From: Anaerolineaceae bacterium UBA5311
GTDB lineage: Bacteria; Chloroflexota; Anaerolineae; Anaerolineales; Anaerolineaceae
Reading direction: 5' to 3'
Length of the DNA: 23,390 nucleotides
NCBI GenBank assembly: GCA_002411175.1
Contig: DHRN01000085.1
Location: forward strand, 1 to 23,390
Every line of letters begins with the position of its first letter. Positions within the stretch are counted from its first letter, which is position 1. Positions 23,364 through 23,390 of this stretch are shown here, piece after piece. Under the pieces are notes generated by a model, which was not told the origin of the DNA, made no database searches, and was given only the letters and a program-made list of their open reading frames with translations. The translations under genes and the position numbers were made by a program.

Positions 23364-23390
23364 GTCATTGCGAGCGAAGCGAAGCAATCC
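23364..23390. repeat. Dispersed GTCATTGCGAGCGAAG-type repeat, cut by the window end
   Basis: The last 27 bases read GTCATTGCGAGCGAAGCGAA followed by GCAATCC. This is a widely seen short intergenic repeat in several bacterial phyla, including Chloroflexota. It continues past the window edge, so its full extent is unknown. Confidence 0.6.

Overview
The window looks like a chromosomal segment of a Chloroflexota bacterium, most likely Anaerolineae. No single marker proves this. The inference rests on several points together: lipoproteins and a penicillin-binding protein with Thr-Pro or Pro-Glu low-complexity tails, a bacterial NBR1-type Ig-domain lipoprotein, Dpp/Opp-type importers with oversized binding proteins, a bifunctional phosphoglucose/phosphomannose isomerase, and families of short GC-rich intergenic repeats. 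No phage, transposase or CRISPR locus is visible.

Layout. 1-364 is a repeat-rich intergenic stretch ending in a promoter. 365-3087 (+) is a two-gene unit of alpha/beta hydrolases: an S9 prolyl-oligopeptidase-type peptidase and a monoacylglycerol-lipase-like enzyme. 3133-6420 (-) is a class A penicillin-binding protein. 6507-10671 (+) holds a large protein with the look of a six-hairpin glycosidase, an NBR1-Ig lipoprotein, and the sugar-phosphate isomerase. The first two of these seem to have leaderless starts. A tRNA-Ser(GGA) with its own terminator follows, then an array of eight 42-43 bp repeats (10837-11170) and an oppositely oriented degenerate set (11247-11325).

11420-15350 (-) carries a GH13 alpha-glucosidase (upstream in transcription) and a degenerate, zinc-ribbon DNA-methyltransferase-like protein. 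The latter appears to begin at a CTG codon 40 codons upstream of its first ATG, behind a perfect Shine-Dalgarno sequence. A 372-bp divergent control region (15351-15722) contains a strong promoter, a LacI-family-like operator, a second palindrome and a direct repeat. It drives a complete ABC importer operon (+): binding protein, two permeases, two ATPases and a small membrane protein, closed by a clear terminator at 23163-23188. The last 200 bases are again dispersed repeats.

The most notable finding is the importer. Sequence landmarks of the binding protein run in circularly permuted order compared with ordinary family 5 binding proteins: the second-lobe motifs come first, the WHDG and GTGxY first-lobe motifs come last, and an extra beta-rich domain follows. 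The partner permease carries an extra extracytoplasmic domain of about 185 residues. The divergent alpha-glucosidase has Val next to its nucleophile, a hallmark of alpha-1,6 specificity. Together these suggest an uptake-and-cleavage module for alpha-glucosides using a remodelled Dpp/Opp-type transporter. This functional link is inferred from gene arrangement and motifs, not demonstrated.
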